This document shows, piece by piece, positions 53,017-62,309 of a stretch of 64,000 nt of DNA. The stretch lies in the NCBI GenBank assembly GCA_020634565.1, contig JACKBN010000008.1, forward strand, positions 214,033 through 278,032, read 5' to 3'. The stretch's first letter is position 1. Each line of letters starts with the position of its first letter. Position numbers and translations under genes: made by a program. This DNA comes from Ardenticatenaceae bacterium (GTDB taxonomy: Bacteria > Chloroflexota > Anaerolineae > Promineifilales > Promineifilaceae). The notes under the pieces are model-generated. The model ran no database searches. It had not been told where the DNA came from and saw only the letters and a list, made by a program, of their open reading frames with translations.

Positions 53017-53508
53017 GTGATTAAAGAAACCATCGCCCGCGCTAAAGAGCTGCGCCGCAATGACGAACTAGACGCCTCGCAGGTGCTGCTGCTCGACCTG
53101 CTGGTTGAACACCCCAACCATCCGCTGGTGCTCTACGAAGTTGGCGGCTCCTTCGACGTGATGGGCGAAGAAAGAGAAGCAATTCCCTACTACCAAAAAG
53201 CAATCAAAGCCGGGCTCGATGGCGATGATTTGCAAGAATGCCTCGTTTGCTTAGGCAGCAGCCACCGCAACGTGGGCAATTTTGACGAAGCAGTCGAAAC
53301 GTTGGAAAAAGCAGTCAAACAGTTCCCCGACGACAACAGCGGCAAAGTGTTTCTGGCGCTCGCCTACTACAGCGACGGCCGTGAGGACGAAGCGGTCCGC
53401 CTGCTGCTGGAGCTGCTGCTGAAAACCACCACCGATAAAGACATTCTGGCCTACGCCGACCCGCTCGATTACTACAAAGACAACCTCGACGAAGTTTGGG
53501 ACGATTAA
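53017..53508 (+). CDS. Tetratricopeptide repeat protein
   Basis: Protein-interaction scaffold of 163 residues made of about four TPR-like helix pairs (ASQVLLLDLLVEHPNHPLVL, EAIPYYQKAIKAGL, NFDEAVETLEKAVKQFP, REDEAVRLLLELLL). GTG 53017 lies six bases after CAGGAG and is preferred to a longer upstream ATG that lacks a ribosome site. An acidic C-terminus ends DNLDEVWDD. Specific partner unknown. Confidence 0.85.
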   Translation: MIKETIARAKELRRNDELDASQVLLLDLLVEHPNHPLVLYEVGGSFDVMGEEREAIPYYQKAIKAGLDGDDLQECLVCLGSSHRNVGNFDEAVETLEKAVKQFPDDNSGKVFLALAYYSDGREDEAVRLLLELLLKTTTDKDILAYADPLDYYKDNLDEVWDD

Positions 53509-53512
53509 GTTT

Positions 53513-53572
53513 CGCCACAGAGTCCACAGAGAGCGCAGAGCAAAACGCTATGTCCTCCGCGTTCTCTGCGGT
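53513..53572. repeat. CACAGAG-type intergenic hairpin (copy E2)
   Basis: CGCCACAGAGTCCACAGAG units on the left are mirrored by CTCCGCGTTCTCTGCGGT on the right. It spans most of the gap between the TPR and reductase genes. Confidence 0.65.
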
Positions 53573-53592
53573 AAAACAAGAAGGAAGTTGCC

Positions 53593-54624
53593 ATGAAAGC
53601 TATTGTATTTTACGAACATGGATTGCTAGAAAACGTGCAGTTTGCGGACGTGCCCGAACCGGAAATTGGGCCAGATGAGGTGCTTGTGGCCATCAAAGCG
53701 GGCGCTCTCAATCGGCTCGATTTGTGGGTGCTGGCGGGCTGGCCCGGCCTCAACCTGAAGCTGCCCCACATCATGGGGAGTGATGGCGCGGGCGTTGTGG
53801 CCAAGGTTGGCAGCAATGTGACTGAGTTCAGCGAAGGCGACCGTGTGGCCATCAATCCCAGCCTGGGCAGCGATACCGACTACTTTGGGCGGCGTGGCCT
53901 GGACAACATGAGCGACAATTTCGCCATTTTGGGCGAACACGTAGACGGCTTCTTTGCGGAATATGCGGCCGTTCCTGCCCGGAACCTGCTCAAAATGCCC
54001 GATGGTGCCAAATTTGAAGAAGCTGCCGCCGCTTCGCTGGTGTACGTGACTGCGTGGCATTCGCTTATCACCCGTGGCGGCTTGCAGGCGGGTGAATCGG
54101 TGCTCATCGTTGGCGCAGGCGGTGGCGTGAATACGGCCGCTATCCAAATTGCCAAACTTGCTGGGGCAGGCCGCATTTACGTGGTCGGCTCTACGGACGA
54201 AAAACTGGAGATGGCTGAATCGCTCGGTGCGGATGTACTCATCAACCGCAACAAAGAAGATTGGGGCAAGGCGATTTTCAAGGCCACCAACCGGCGTGGC
54301 GTAGACATTGTGGTAGACAACGTAGGCGCAGCCACCTTCCACGGCTCCCTGCGCGCCCTCAAAAAAGGGGGGCGACTGCTTACCGTGGGCAACACCAGCG
54401 GCCCCAAATTTGAACTGGACAACCGGCTGATTTTTGGCAAACATCTCAGCATTATCGGCAGCACCATGGGCAGTTCGGCCGATTACGAGACGGTGATGAA
54501 CTTTATTTTTAACGGCCGTCTCCAACCCGTCATCGACACCATCTATCCCCTCAGCGAAGGGCTCACTGCCCTGCAACGCCTGGAGGCCGGGGAAGTGACC
54601 GGCAAGCTGGTGCTAAAAATTTAG
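53593..54624 (+). CDS. Zinc-type alcohol dehydrogenase-like reductase (MDR superfamily)
   Basis: NAD(P)-dependent oxidoreductase of 343 residues. GroES-like half (MKAIVFYEHG, VKAGALN-like AIKAGALNRLDLWV, MGSDGAGVVAKVGSNV) and Rossmann half (VLIVGAGGGVNTAAIQIAKL, then VVDNVGAATF). The four structural-zinc cysteines of true alcohol dehydrogenases are missing (the loop is NPSLGSDTDYFGRRG), and the catalytic metal ligands are not obvious. A zinc-free quinone or enone reductase is therefore likely. GAAGGA precedes the ATG. Confidence 0.88.
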   Translation: MKAIVFYEHGLLENVQFADVPEPEIGPDEVLVAIKAGALNRLDLWVLAGWPGLNLKLPHIMGSDGAGVVAKVGSNVTEFSEGDRVAINPSLGSDTDYFGRRGLDNMSDNFAILGEHVDGFFAEYAAVPARNLLKMPDGAKFEEAAAASLVYVTAWHSLITRGGLQAGESVLIVGAGGGVNTAAIQIAKLAGAGRIYVVGSTDEKLEMAESLGADVLINRNKEDWGKAIFKATNRRGVDIVVDNVGAATFHGSLRALKKGGRLLTVGNTSGPKFELDNRLIFGKHLSIIGSTMGSSADYETVMNFIFNGRLQPVIDTIYPLSEGLTALQRLEAGEVTGKLVLKI

Positions 54625-54636
54625 AGTGACGACAAA

Positions 54637-54697
54637 AGATTGGACCATTTTTGATCGTTCCGCGAACACGTTCCGGTCAAAGAAAATGGTCCAATCT
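54637..54697. repeat. 61-bp hairpin element, copy A4
   Basis: Arms AGATTGGACCATTTT/AAAATGGTCCAATCT. Compared with A1-A3, one base pair of the stem is changed on both sides, so pairing is kept. It lies 12 bp after one stop and 17 bp before the next start. Confidence 0.85.
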
Positions 54698-54714
54698 CGG
54701 CATAACCAACTCCT

Positions 54715-56109
54715 ATGAGACTTTTTGAAATTCTGCTTCTGATTGCCTTACTTCTGCCGCTGCTGTGGCTTCTGCTGAGCCGTAAACGGCCGCATTGGCT
54801 GCTCATTTTTCCCGGGCTAGCTACCCTCTTTACGGCGCTGCATTTCGCTTTTGAAGGGTATCGCTGGCAAATGGTTCCGGCCTATGGCTTAACGGCCGTA
54901 TTCTTCCTCCTGGCCCTGCGCTGGCGCGATCCTAACTTTCAGCCGCCGCGATTGGCCTGGCTGGGCGGCCTGCTGGGGCTGTTGGTCTGGTTAGTAGCCC
55001 TGGCGCTGCCGGTTGCCATGCCCGTGCCTCAACTGCCCGATCCCACCGGCCCGTATGCCATCGGCACTTTCACCACGTACCTGGTAGATGAAAACCGGCT
55101 GGAACAGTACACAGAAGATCCAAATGACAACCGAGAGCTGGTGGTGCAGGTCTGGTATCCTGCCGCCAACAAAGATGGCGAAGAAGCTAGCTACTTGCCC
55201 GATCTCGACATTGCTGGCCCTGTCATTGCGGAACAGTTTGGCTTGCCCGCCTTTTTAGTAAGCCACGTCAACCTGACCAAGCTGGATATCTGGCTGGATG
55301 TTCCGGCTGCGGCTGACGGCGCGCCGTTTCCGATTATTGTCTTTTCACACGGGCTGACGGGCATTCGCATGCAAAACACCACGATGGTGCGTGAATTGGT
55401 CAGCCACGGCTATGTGGTGGTTGCGCCGGAGCACAGTTATGCTGACGCCATCACCATCTTCCCAGACGGCCGTGTTTTTGTTTATGAACCGTCGCGCATT
55501 TTCCCCAGCGGCGAGTCGAACCCGGTGGAAGGCAATCCGCTGGTGCGCACCTGGGCCAACGACATTGGCTTTGTGCTGGACACGATGGCGGGGTGGAACA
55601 GCGAAGAAGGAAATGTGTTAAACGGCCGTCTTAATCTCAACCAGGTGGGCGTGTTTGGCCATTCAACCGGTGGCGGTGCAACGGTGCAGTTTTGCCTGCA
55701 AGATGCTCGCTGCCAGGCAGGCGTGGGGCTAGACAGCTGGCTGCTGCCGGTAGACGACACTGTGCTGGACGAAGGTCCGAGCCAGCCGTTCATGTTCATC
55801 AGCACGCCGCGTTGGTTGGGGCCAGACAATCAGGCGCGGGGGCAGGCCATCTTCAACGACCTTACTGCCGATGGCTACAATTTGACATTGGACCACACAC
55901 AGCATTATGATTTCACTGACCTGGCGTTGCTTTCACCGCTAACACCACAGCTGGGTCTTTCAGGCAGCATCGACAGCGCTTACAGCCTGAACATTCAGAA
56001 TGAATACCTGCTTGCCTTCTTTGATCATTACTTGCGCAGCAAACCCGCCGATTTGCTCACCGAGCCATCACCCTACCCGGAATTGACCATCACGCGCAAT
56101 CTGCAATAG
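54715..56109 (+). CDS. Alpha/beta hydrolase, PAF-acetylhydrolase-like, with membrane N-terminus
   Basis: Carboxylester hydrolase of 464 residues. Four hydrophobic helices occupy residues 1-105. The hydrolase domain follows, with ELVVQVWYPA, IIVFSHGLTG, YVVVAPEHSYADA and the nucleophile elbow GHSTGGG (Ser317). A late His in LDHTQHYDF completes the triad. This order, with the WYPA and HSYADA blocks, is that of platelet-activating-factor acetylhydrolase-type enzymes. Probably faces outside, acting on lipids or esters. No clear ribosome site; the leader is mostly the A4 hairpin. Confidence 0.85.
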   Translation: MRLFEILLLIALLLPLLWLLLSRKRPHWLLIFPGLATLFTALHFAFEGYRWQMVPAYGLTAVFFLLALRWRDPNFQPPRLAWLGGLLGLLVWLVALALPVAMPVPQLPDPTGPYAIGTFTTYLVDENRLEQYTEDPNDNRELVVQVWYPAANKDGEEASYLPDLDIAGPVIAEQFGLPAFLVSHVNLTKLDIWLDVPAAADGAPFPIIVFSHGLTGIRMQNTTMVRELVSHGYVVVAPEHSYADAITIFPDGRVFVYEPSRIFPSGESNPVEGNPLVRTWANDIGFVLDTMAGWNSEEGNVLNGRLNLNQVGVFGHSTGGGATVQFCLQDARCQAGVGLDSWLLPVDDTVLDEGPSQPFMFISTPRWLGPDNQARGQAIFNDLTADGYNLTLDHTQHYDFTDLALLSPLTPQLGLSGSIDSAYSLNIQNEYLLAFFDHYLRSKPADLLTEPSPYPELTITRNLQ

Positions 56110-56201
56110 AGCAACACGCTGTGAAGGCAGAGGGAATTTTATAAAAGTCAGTTCTTTTTTCGCTTACAAGACGTTCTTTTATCGTTTATAATGGGAACGG
56201 C

Positions 56202-58571
56202 ATGTCTCAAGAGACCCTTACCCTCCTAATTCAGCTCTTCTTTTGGGGATTGGCCTTGCTGGCGTTGGCTAGCTTGGTCCGTTTCCATGATAGTGCCCGG
56301 CTGGATATTGCTCTGGTGATGATATCCATCGCCATGGCCCTGATGCCCCCAGATTGGTTCCAAAATATCTCCATACTCAGCCTGACGCCCGCTTCACTGG
56401 CGATTGTGGCGCATCCCTTTTTGCTGCTGCGGCTGGTGCAACATTTCCGGGGAATACGGCCGTTCATTCAGCGGCTGGCATTGGCGGGCATGATCATCTC
56501 AGGGATCATTTTAGCGACCTCCAGCGACATCAACTATTTTTCCCTGATCGTTCTCGTCTACTTTATCACCATTGAAGGGTACGCCGTGACGGCCTTCCTA
56601 CGGGCGGCGCGCGTAAGCAGTGGGGTCTCCCGCTGGCGGCTCAACCTGGTCGCCTTAGGTATCCTTACCCTACTGCTGGCCATTGTCACTTTTATTCCGG
56701 TGCGGCAATTTTTTGAAACCGACGCCTTGCTCGCCTTTGTACCTATTAGCCTGACGCTCATGGCAGGCGGGGCCTTTTACCTGGGATTTGCCCCACCCCG
56801 CTGGCTGCGCAAATATTGGCAGCTGCGTGAACTAAACTTCTTCTTGCATGCCGTGCCCGCCCAGTATGCCGGTATGGAACTAGACAACGTGGTGCAGTAC
56901 CTTTGCCGGGCCTCGCATCGCATTGTAGACAGCATTACGGCCGTTGCCGCCATCCTCGACCCAGAAACCCAACAGCTCATCATCCAACCTTCCGGTTATT
57001 ACCCCGAATTGATACCCCAATTTTCGGCCGAACCGGGTCGCTTGGGGCGCGTCTGGTTGGAGCGTGGCCCATTTTTTGCCACCAACCACGGCGATCTGGG
57101 GCAGTTTGGCATTCATACCACGCTGGCCTTAGGGGCCAACGGCATTCTGACAGTACCCATCGCCACGCCATTGCATACCTATGGCTTGCTGCTGGTCTTT
57201 TGCCGCCAAAAGCCGCTGTTTGTGGACGACGACCTGGATTTGCTCTCATTGCTGACGGCGCAAACAGCCCGCACCCTCAGCTACAGCCACCTGCTGGTAA
57301 GCGAACGCAAAGCGCGTACCGAAGCAGAAACATTGGCGCACATCGCTTCCCGATTGAGCGCCAATCTGGAACTGGAACAGGTGGTAGAGGTTATCTGCGA
57401 AGAAACGTTGCGGGCCATGAAATGCTCGGTAACGGCCGTTTTTAACTGCAATCCCGCCAAGAATAGCTGTGACTTCTGGCATGGCGCTGGTGCGGTGGCC
57501 GTATTTGACCAGGTGCAACAGCCCGTTCCCCCTATGGTGCTGGGTCAGCTTACCAACCAGACACAGCCACTGCTGCTGGAAAGTCTACAGGCAGTAGAGA
57601 ACTGGCCGGAAGCAGCTGATTTTCTTAACGTGGGGCTGCACAGCCTGGCCTATGCGCCGCTCATTTACAAGCAGCAACTGATCGGTGTGCTGATGATCGG
57701 AGCCATCGGCGAAGCGGAACCGCTCAGCGATGAAGAACCAGCCCTTCTGCAAGGTATTGCCGACCAGGCAGCGATGGCCATTCAGAACGGCCGTCTTTAC
57801 CGCGAAGTGCAAGTGTACAACAACGAACTGGAAGATCGCGTGGCACAGCGTACGGCCGATTTGCAAGCCCGCAATGAAGAGCTGGATGCCTTTGCCCACA
57901 CCGTGGCCCATGACCTGAAAATGCCCATCAGCCACATGGTTGGCTTAGCCGAAACAGTCACCAACAAGTTCGAAACGCTGCCCCCCACCGACCGGCAGCG
58001 CTACCTGGAAATCATCCAGCAAAGCGGGCAAAAAATGGCCAACATTATTGACGCGCTGCTGCTGCTGGCTGGCGTGCGCGAGATGGAAGTGCCCATCGAG
58101 CCGCTCAACATGGAGTTCGTGGTGGAAGAGGCGCGACAGCGGTTGGCGCACCTGAACAAGCAATATGGCGTCACGGTTGTGCTGCCCGATGAATGGCCAA
58201 CAGCCATGGGCTATTCGCCGTGGGTTGAAGAAATTTGGGTAAATTATTTAAGCAATGGCATCAAATACGGGGGGCATCCACCCCGGTTAACGCTGGGGGC
58301 CACGGCCGAACCAGACAATATGCTCCGGTTCTGGATTCAGGACAATGGCGTGGGAATCACCCCGGAAATGCGTGAGGAACTGTTTATGCCCTTTACGCAG
58401 CTGAACCTGCGCCACGACAGCGGCTACGGGCTGGGCCTCTCCATTGTGCAGCGTATTGTCGAACGGCTGGGTGGGGAAGTCGGGGCAGAAACCAAGCCCG
58501 GCCAGGGCAGCCTGTTCTGGTTTACGCTACCGGCCGTGCCTGTTGAAACGGCCGAATTGTCTGGCAATTAA
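56202..58571 (+). CDS. Membrane sensor histidine kinase with GAF domains
   Basis: 789-residue kinase. Six or seven membrane helices (1-205) form the sensor. Two GAF-like domains follow (about 225-365 and 380-540), then a coiled linker (NELEDRVAQRTADLQARNEEL). The HisKA H-box FAHTVAHDLKMPISHM has phospho-acceptor His570. The ATPase has VEEIWVNYLSNGIKYG, DNGVGI and GYGLGLSIV. The layout parallels the two kinases at the left end of the window. No response regulator adjoins. It ends 4 bp from the convergent radical SAM gene. Confidence 0.93.
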   Translation: MSQETLTLLIQLFFWGLALLALASLVRFHDSARLDIALVMISIAMALMPPDWFQNISILSLTPASLAIVAHPFLLLRLVQHFRGIRPFIQRLALAGMIISGIILATSSDINYFSLIVLVYFITIEGYAVTAFLRAARVSSGVSRWRLNLVALGILTLLLAIVTFIPVRQFFETDALLAFVPISLTLMAGGAFYLGFAPPRWLRKYWQLRELNFFLHAVPAQYAGMELDNVVQYLCRASHRIVDSITAVAAILDPETQQLIIQPSGYYPELIPQFSAEPGRLGRVWLERGPFFATNHGDLGQFGIHTTLALGANGILTVPIATPLHTYGLLLVFCRQKPLFVDDDLDLLSLLTAQTARTLSYSHLLVSERKARTEAETLAHIASRLSANLELEQVVEVICEETLRAMKCSVTAVFNCNPAKNSCDFWHGAGAVAVFDQVQQPVPPMVLGQLTNQTQPLLLESLQAVENWPEAADFLNVGLHSLAYAPLIYKQQLIGVLMIGAIGEAEPLSDEEPALLQGIADQAAMAIQNGRLYREVQVYNNELEDRVAQRTADLQARNEELDAFAHTVAHDLKMPISHMVGLAETVTNKFETLPPTDRQRYLEIIQQSGQKMANIIDALLLLAGVREMEVPIEPLNMEFVVEEARQRLAHLNKQYGVTVVLPDEWPTAMGYSPWVEEIWVNYLSNGIKYGGHPPRLTLGATAEPDNMLRFWIQDNGVGITPEMREELFMPFTQLNLRHDSGYGLGLSIVQRIVERLGGEVGAETKPGQGSLFWFTLPAVPVETAELSGN

Positions 58572-58575
58572 CCGT

Positions 58576-59829
58576 TTAAGGGCATTGAATAACCCCCTGA
58601 GCCCACAAACAAGAGCCACAGGCAGGCGCTTCGTTCCAAAAACAATCCGTCTCGTTATTCTCCAATAAATCACACCCGCCACAGGCTGTACACGGTGCAA
58701 AAGCAAACCGCTGGACACGGTCTCGATACGCTTCGTAGGCAGGAGTTTGCCACAACGTTTTCAGCGATTGTTCGTGAATATCGCCCAGGACGTGCGCAAA
58801 GGATTCACGACGGTAGCCGCGAATGTAGCCGATGTGGTGGTAGAGAAGCGGCGGACAAGGGGCAATACGGCCGTCCCATCCCACTGCCATCGCTCCTTGT
58901 TCAATGAAGGTGCAAACATCATTTAACTCGCCCAGATTGTTACCGGCAAAAGTAACATTGTACCCACTGTTAAACGCTTCCATGAGAGGCCCAGACGTCA
59001 GCTCATTAAAATCCATTTTGGGGATGTTGAGGCGGCGCAGCCAGGAGGAAGGCAGGTAGGTGATATTGCGCATGGCGCGCTTATACAGAATTTCCTCTTC
59101 CATTTCAGACGAATGTGGCAGTAAATTACTCACGGAAAAATGTTTGGCTCCCACGCTTTTGCCAATATTGAGCACCTCGGGCAGGTCGGCGATGTTGCGG
59201 CGCATGGCCACAAAAGCGATGCCAATTTCTGGCGTAGGGCGATGAGCCGGACGGCGCAGGCCGCGGAAGCGACGCAAATTCCTCAAGACGCGGGGCAGTT
59301 CAGCCCCCAGGCGCACATCAGCGTAGCTCTCCGGCGACGCCCCATCAATGGAAACCCACAGCAAATCCAGACCCGCCTCGATGAGTTGTTTGGCGCGGCG
59401 TTCGGTGAGCATGGTGCCGTTGGTAATCATCTCGGCACGAAAGCCCAATGCTTTGACGGCAGCAATCATATCGGCCGTTTTGGGATGCAGCAGCGGTTCG
59501 CCAATGCCGCCAAACATCACCGTCACAGGGGGCTTGAGTTCGGCCAGACTGGCCTCAATAGCGGCAAAGGTTTTGGCCGACATTTTGCCCAAAGTAACGT
59601 CCCAATTTTGGCGCATGCAGGTGCGGCAGTCGATGTTACAGCGGTTGGTTGGCTCAATGTAAACTTTGGCCAACTGGGTAATGGGCCGGTGCAGCTTGAG
59701 GCCGTTACTGGTCATTTCCAGCCGCAGGCGCGTGCCGGGTTCAATGCCAAATTGGCTTATCACATCGGGGGGAAGTTCTAAATGGCCAGCTTCATCTACG
59801 TTGGCCCATAGAGGTTCAAAGGTGCTCAT
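58576..59829 (-). CDS. Radical SAM/SPASM-type enzyme with N-terminal AbrB-like domain
   Basis: Uses a [4Fe-4S] cluster and S-adenosylmethionine for radical chemistry. Cluster ligands Cys64, Cys68 and Cys71 lie in TNRCNIDCRTCMRQ, followed by FGGIGEPLLHP and ISDG-like VSIDGASPESY. The C-terminus is Cys-rich (CTACGGCDLLENNETDC, then CGSCLW), consistent with auxiliary clusters of a SPASM or related domain. Unusually, residues 7-50 (NVDEAGHLELPPDV, FGIEPGTRLRLEM) look like a SpoVT/AbrB swapped-hairpin domain. Substrate unknown; peptide or cofactor maturation is plausible. 417 residues, downstream of the YbaK-type gene by 101 bp. Confidence 0.9.
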   Translation of the reverse strand: MSTFEPLWANVDEAGHLELPPDVISQFGIEPGTRLRLEMTSNGLKLHRPITQLAKVYIEPTNRCNIDCRTCMRQNWDVTLGKMSAKTFAAIEASLAELKPPVTVMFGGIGEPLLHPKTADMIAAVKALGFRAEMITNGTMLTERRAKQLIEAGLDLLWVSIDGASPESYADVRLGAELPRVLRNLRRFRGLRRPAHRPTPEIGIAFVAMRRNIADLPEVLNIGKSVGAKHFSVSNLLPHSSEMEEEILYKRAMRNITYLPSSWLRRLNIPKMDFNELTSGPLMEAFNSGYNVTFAGNNLGELNDVCTFIEQGAMAVGWDGRIAPCPPLLYHHIGYIRGYRRESFAHVLGDIHEQSLKTLWQTPAYEAYRDRVQRFAFAPCTACGGCDLLENNETDCFWNEAPACGSCLWAQGVIQCP

Positions 59830-59930
59830 TGCTCGCTCCTCATCAAATTGGTGGATGCTCTGAGGAATTAGTTTGGCGGAAACGGCCGTTCTTTACCAGT
59901 GACCATTGCTAAAGGAGCGAACGCTAAATG

Positions 59931-60425
59931 TCACAAATTGGGGGACTCACGCAAAACGGCCGTTCGCTCTCCCACCACCCGCTGCAATTCCGCCACGGTG
60001 AGCTGCATGAGCGCATGAATGTCGCCGCCGCCGCCGAAGATGGGACCCGTGAGTTGGAGAACGGCCGTTTCCACCACTGTCTCGATGGGCTGTTTGTAGC
60101 CAAAAGGTGGCACCGACCCGGCCACATAGCCCGTGTGAGCCAACACCTGCTCCGCACTGGCAATCTTTACCCGCCGCCGCGACACGCCCAAAAAGTCGGC
60201 CAACGCCTTGCGGTCCAGCCGCGCCAAACCGCTGGCAATCACCATCACCGGCTGCCCATCGGCCAGAAACAGCACCGACTTGATGATTTGCTCCGGCGCA
60301 ACGTTAAGAGAAACGGCCGCGTCCGCCACCGTCGGCGTGTCTACGTCCAAGTGCAAAATTTGGGCATCAATGCCCTGTTCATCAATAAAGTTCTGCAAAT
60401 CAATTGCAGTTAATGAAATCATCAT
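59931..60425 (-). CDS. YbaK/EbsC-family aminoacyl-tRNA deacylase
   Basis: Trans-editing domain that removes wrong amino acids from tRNA, related to the INS domain of prolyl-tRNA synthetase. The 164-residue protein has the conserved Lys in QIIKSVLFLADGQPV, then ASGLARLDRKALADFLG and the GxxPPFG loop (YVAGSVPPFGYKQP). It ends in GGGGDIHALMQLTVAEL. The exact tRNA and amino-acid specificity cannot be read from sequence. Same strand as the radical SAM gene; a hairpin repeat lies upstream. Confidence 0.92.
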   Translation of the reverse strand: MMISLTAIDLQNFIDEQGIDAQILHLDVDTPTVADAAVSLNVAPEQIIKSVLFLADGQPVMVIASGLARLDRKALADFLGVSRRRVKIASAEQVLAHTGYVAGSVPPFGYKQPIETVVETAVLQLTGPIFGGGGDIHALMQLTVAELQRVVGERTAVLRESPNL

Positions 60426-60444
60426 CCAATCCTAAAAATTAATG

Positions 60445-60510
60445 GGACGCAGATAAACGCTGATGACGCAGATTTAAAAGATCAGCGTTTATCTGCGTTC
60501 ATCAGCGTCC
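60445..60510. repeat. CGCAGATAAACGC-type intergenic hairpin (copy D2)
   Basis: GGGACGCAGATAAACGCTGA on the left is mirrored by ATCAGCGTTTATCTGCGTTC on the right, within the 203-bp divergent gap before the carboxylase gene. Same family as 52106-52190. Confidence 0.75.
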
Positions 60511-60628
60511 TGTTTTCTTTAAAAACTACATCACTAATAGCCTACGCTACATCTTAGCTGATTTTTCGGAATGGGAGAAATCAGGCATAATTTGGCAAGA
60601 AACCCACAATTTCAGCACAAGGAAACCG

Positions 60629-62271
60629 ATGAGCCAGATAATTAGCCACATCCACACGAACAGTTCTGAGTACAAGACCAATTTTGAGCACAACAAAAAG
60701 TTAGCCGACCAGCTGCATGAACGGCAAAAAGAAGCGGCGGGGGAACGGCCGTCTCGCATCATCGAGCGCCATTTATCACGGGGCAAGCTGCTGGTGCGCG
60801 ACCGCATCGACGCCATTTTGGACGAGGGCAGCCCGTTTTTGGAGCTGTCGCCGCTGGCAGCGTGGGAGATGTACGACGGCGAAGCGCCCAGCGCGGGCAT
60901 CGTTACGGGCGTGGGGCGCGTGGCCGGGCTGGAGTGCATGATCATCGCCAACGACCCGACGGTGAAGGGCGGCACCTACTTCCCCGAAACGGTGAAAAAG
61001 CATCTGCGCGCCCAAACCATCGCCGAGCAAAACGAGCTGCCCACGATTTACCTGGTCGATTCTGGCGGTGCGTTTTTGCACCTGCAAGCGGACGTTTTCC
61101 CCGACCGGGAGCATTTTGGCCGGATTTTCTACAATATTGCCCGGATGTCGGGTAAAGGGATTATTCAGATTGCGGCCGTTGTCGGCTCGTGTACGGCAGG
61201 CGGGGCGTACATCCCGGCGATGTGCGACGAGACGATCATCGTGCGCGAGAATGGCACCATCTTTTTGGCCGGGCCATGCCGCTGGTGAAGGCGGCCACCG
61301 GTGAAGAAGTGACCGCCGAGGAGCTGGGCGGGGCGGATGTGCACACCCGCCTCAGCGGCGTGGCCGATCATTTTGCCGACACCGAGAGGAAGCGCTGGCC
61401 AAGGTGCGCGAGATTGTGAGCCATCTCAATCGGCGCAAAAAACGTGCCTGCAAGCACCGGAAGAACTGCTGCTGACCTTCAAGCACCGGAAGATCCGCTG
61501 TACGATCCGGCGGAGCTGTACGGCGTGGTTCCCGCCGACAGCCGCCAAACCTACGACGTGCGCGAAATCATCGCCCGGCTGGTGGATGGCTCCCGCCTGA
61601 GTGAGTTCAAAGCGCGCTACGGCCCGACGGTGGTGTGCGGCTTTGCCCACATTTTGGGCATCCCGGTGGGCATCATGGCCAACAACGGCCTGCTCTTTAG
61701 CGAATCGGCCCTGAAGGCGACGCACTTCATCCAGCTGTGCGGCCAGCGCGGCACGCCGCTGCTCTTTTTGCAAAACATCGCGGGTTTCATGGTGGGCAAG
61801 CAGTATGAAAACGGGGGCATCGCCAAGGACGGGGCGAAGATGGTGATGGCGGTGAGCAACGTCAACGTGCCCTGCATCACCCTGTTCCACGGCGTCAGCC
61901 ACGGCGCGGGCAATTACGGCATGATGGGGCGCGCCTACGACCCGCGCTTTTTGTTCACCTGGCCCAACAGCCGCATCAGCGTAATGAGCGGCGAGGCGGC
62001 GGCGGGTGTGCTGTGGGACGTGGGCCAGGCGCGGGCGCTGCGCCAGTTTGAGAATCCCACGCCGGAGCAGATTGCCGCGACGGAAGCCAGCTTCAAGCAG
62101 CCGATCCTGGACCAGTACGCGCATGAGAGCGACCCGTATTTTGCCACCGCCCGCCTGTGGGACGATGGCATCCTAGACCCGGCCCAGACAAGAATGGCGC
62201 TGGGTTTGGCATTTTCGACGACATTGAATGCTGGTTTGGGAAACGGCCGTTTCGGCACCTTCCGCATGTAA
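60629..62271 (+). pseudogene. Acyl-CoA carboxylase carboxyltransferase (beta) subunit with three indels
   Basis: Carboxyltransferase moving CO2 from biotin to an acyl-CoA (methylcrotonyl-, propionyl- or similar). It is intact from MSQIISHIHTNSSEY through GSCTAGGAYIPAMCDE to TIFLAGP. It then shifts frame at about 61276 (two extra bases, AT), again at about 61386 (one base lost in a GAG repeat) and again in a six-A run at about 61437 (one extra A). The second half (VDGSRLSEFKARYG, FLQNIAGFMVG, GAGNYGMMGRAYDPR) is perfect to MALGLAFSTTL and the stop. All indels fall within 165 bp, suggesting local sequence error or very recent decay. AAGGA precedes the ATG. Confidence 0.85.
62242..62267 (+). repeat. 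Left copy of a 26-bp direct repeat at the carboxylase 3' end
   Basis: This stretch starts with AACGGCCGTTTCGGCACC and is identical to 63401-63426. It is the last part of the carboxylase coding sequence and marks the left edge of the AT-rich insert. Confidence 0.85.
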
Positions 62272-62309
62272 AATCTTGCAAGCTCTTAAATTCAGGAGAG
62301 TTTTCACAA

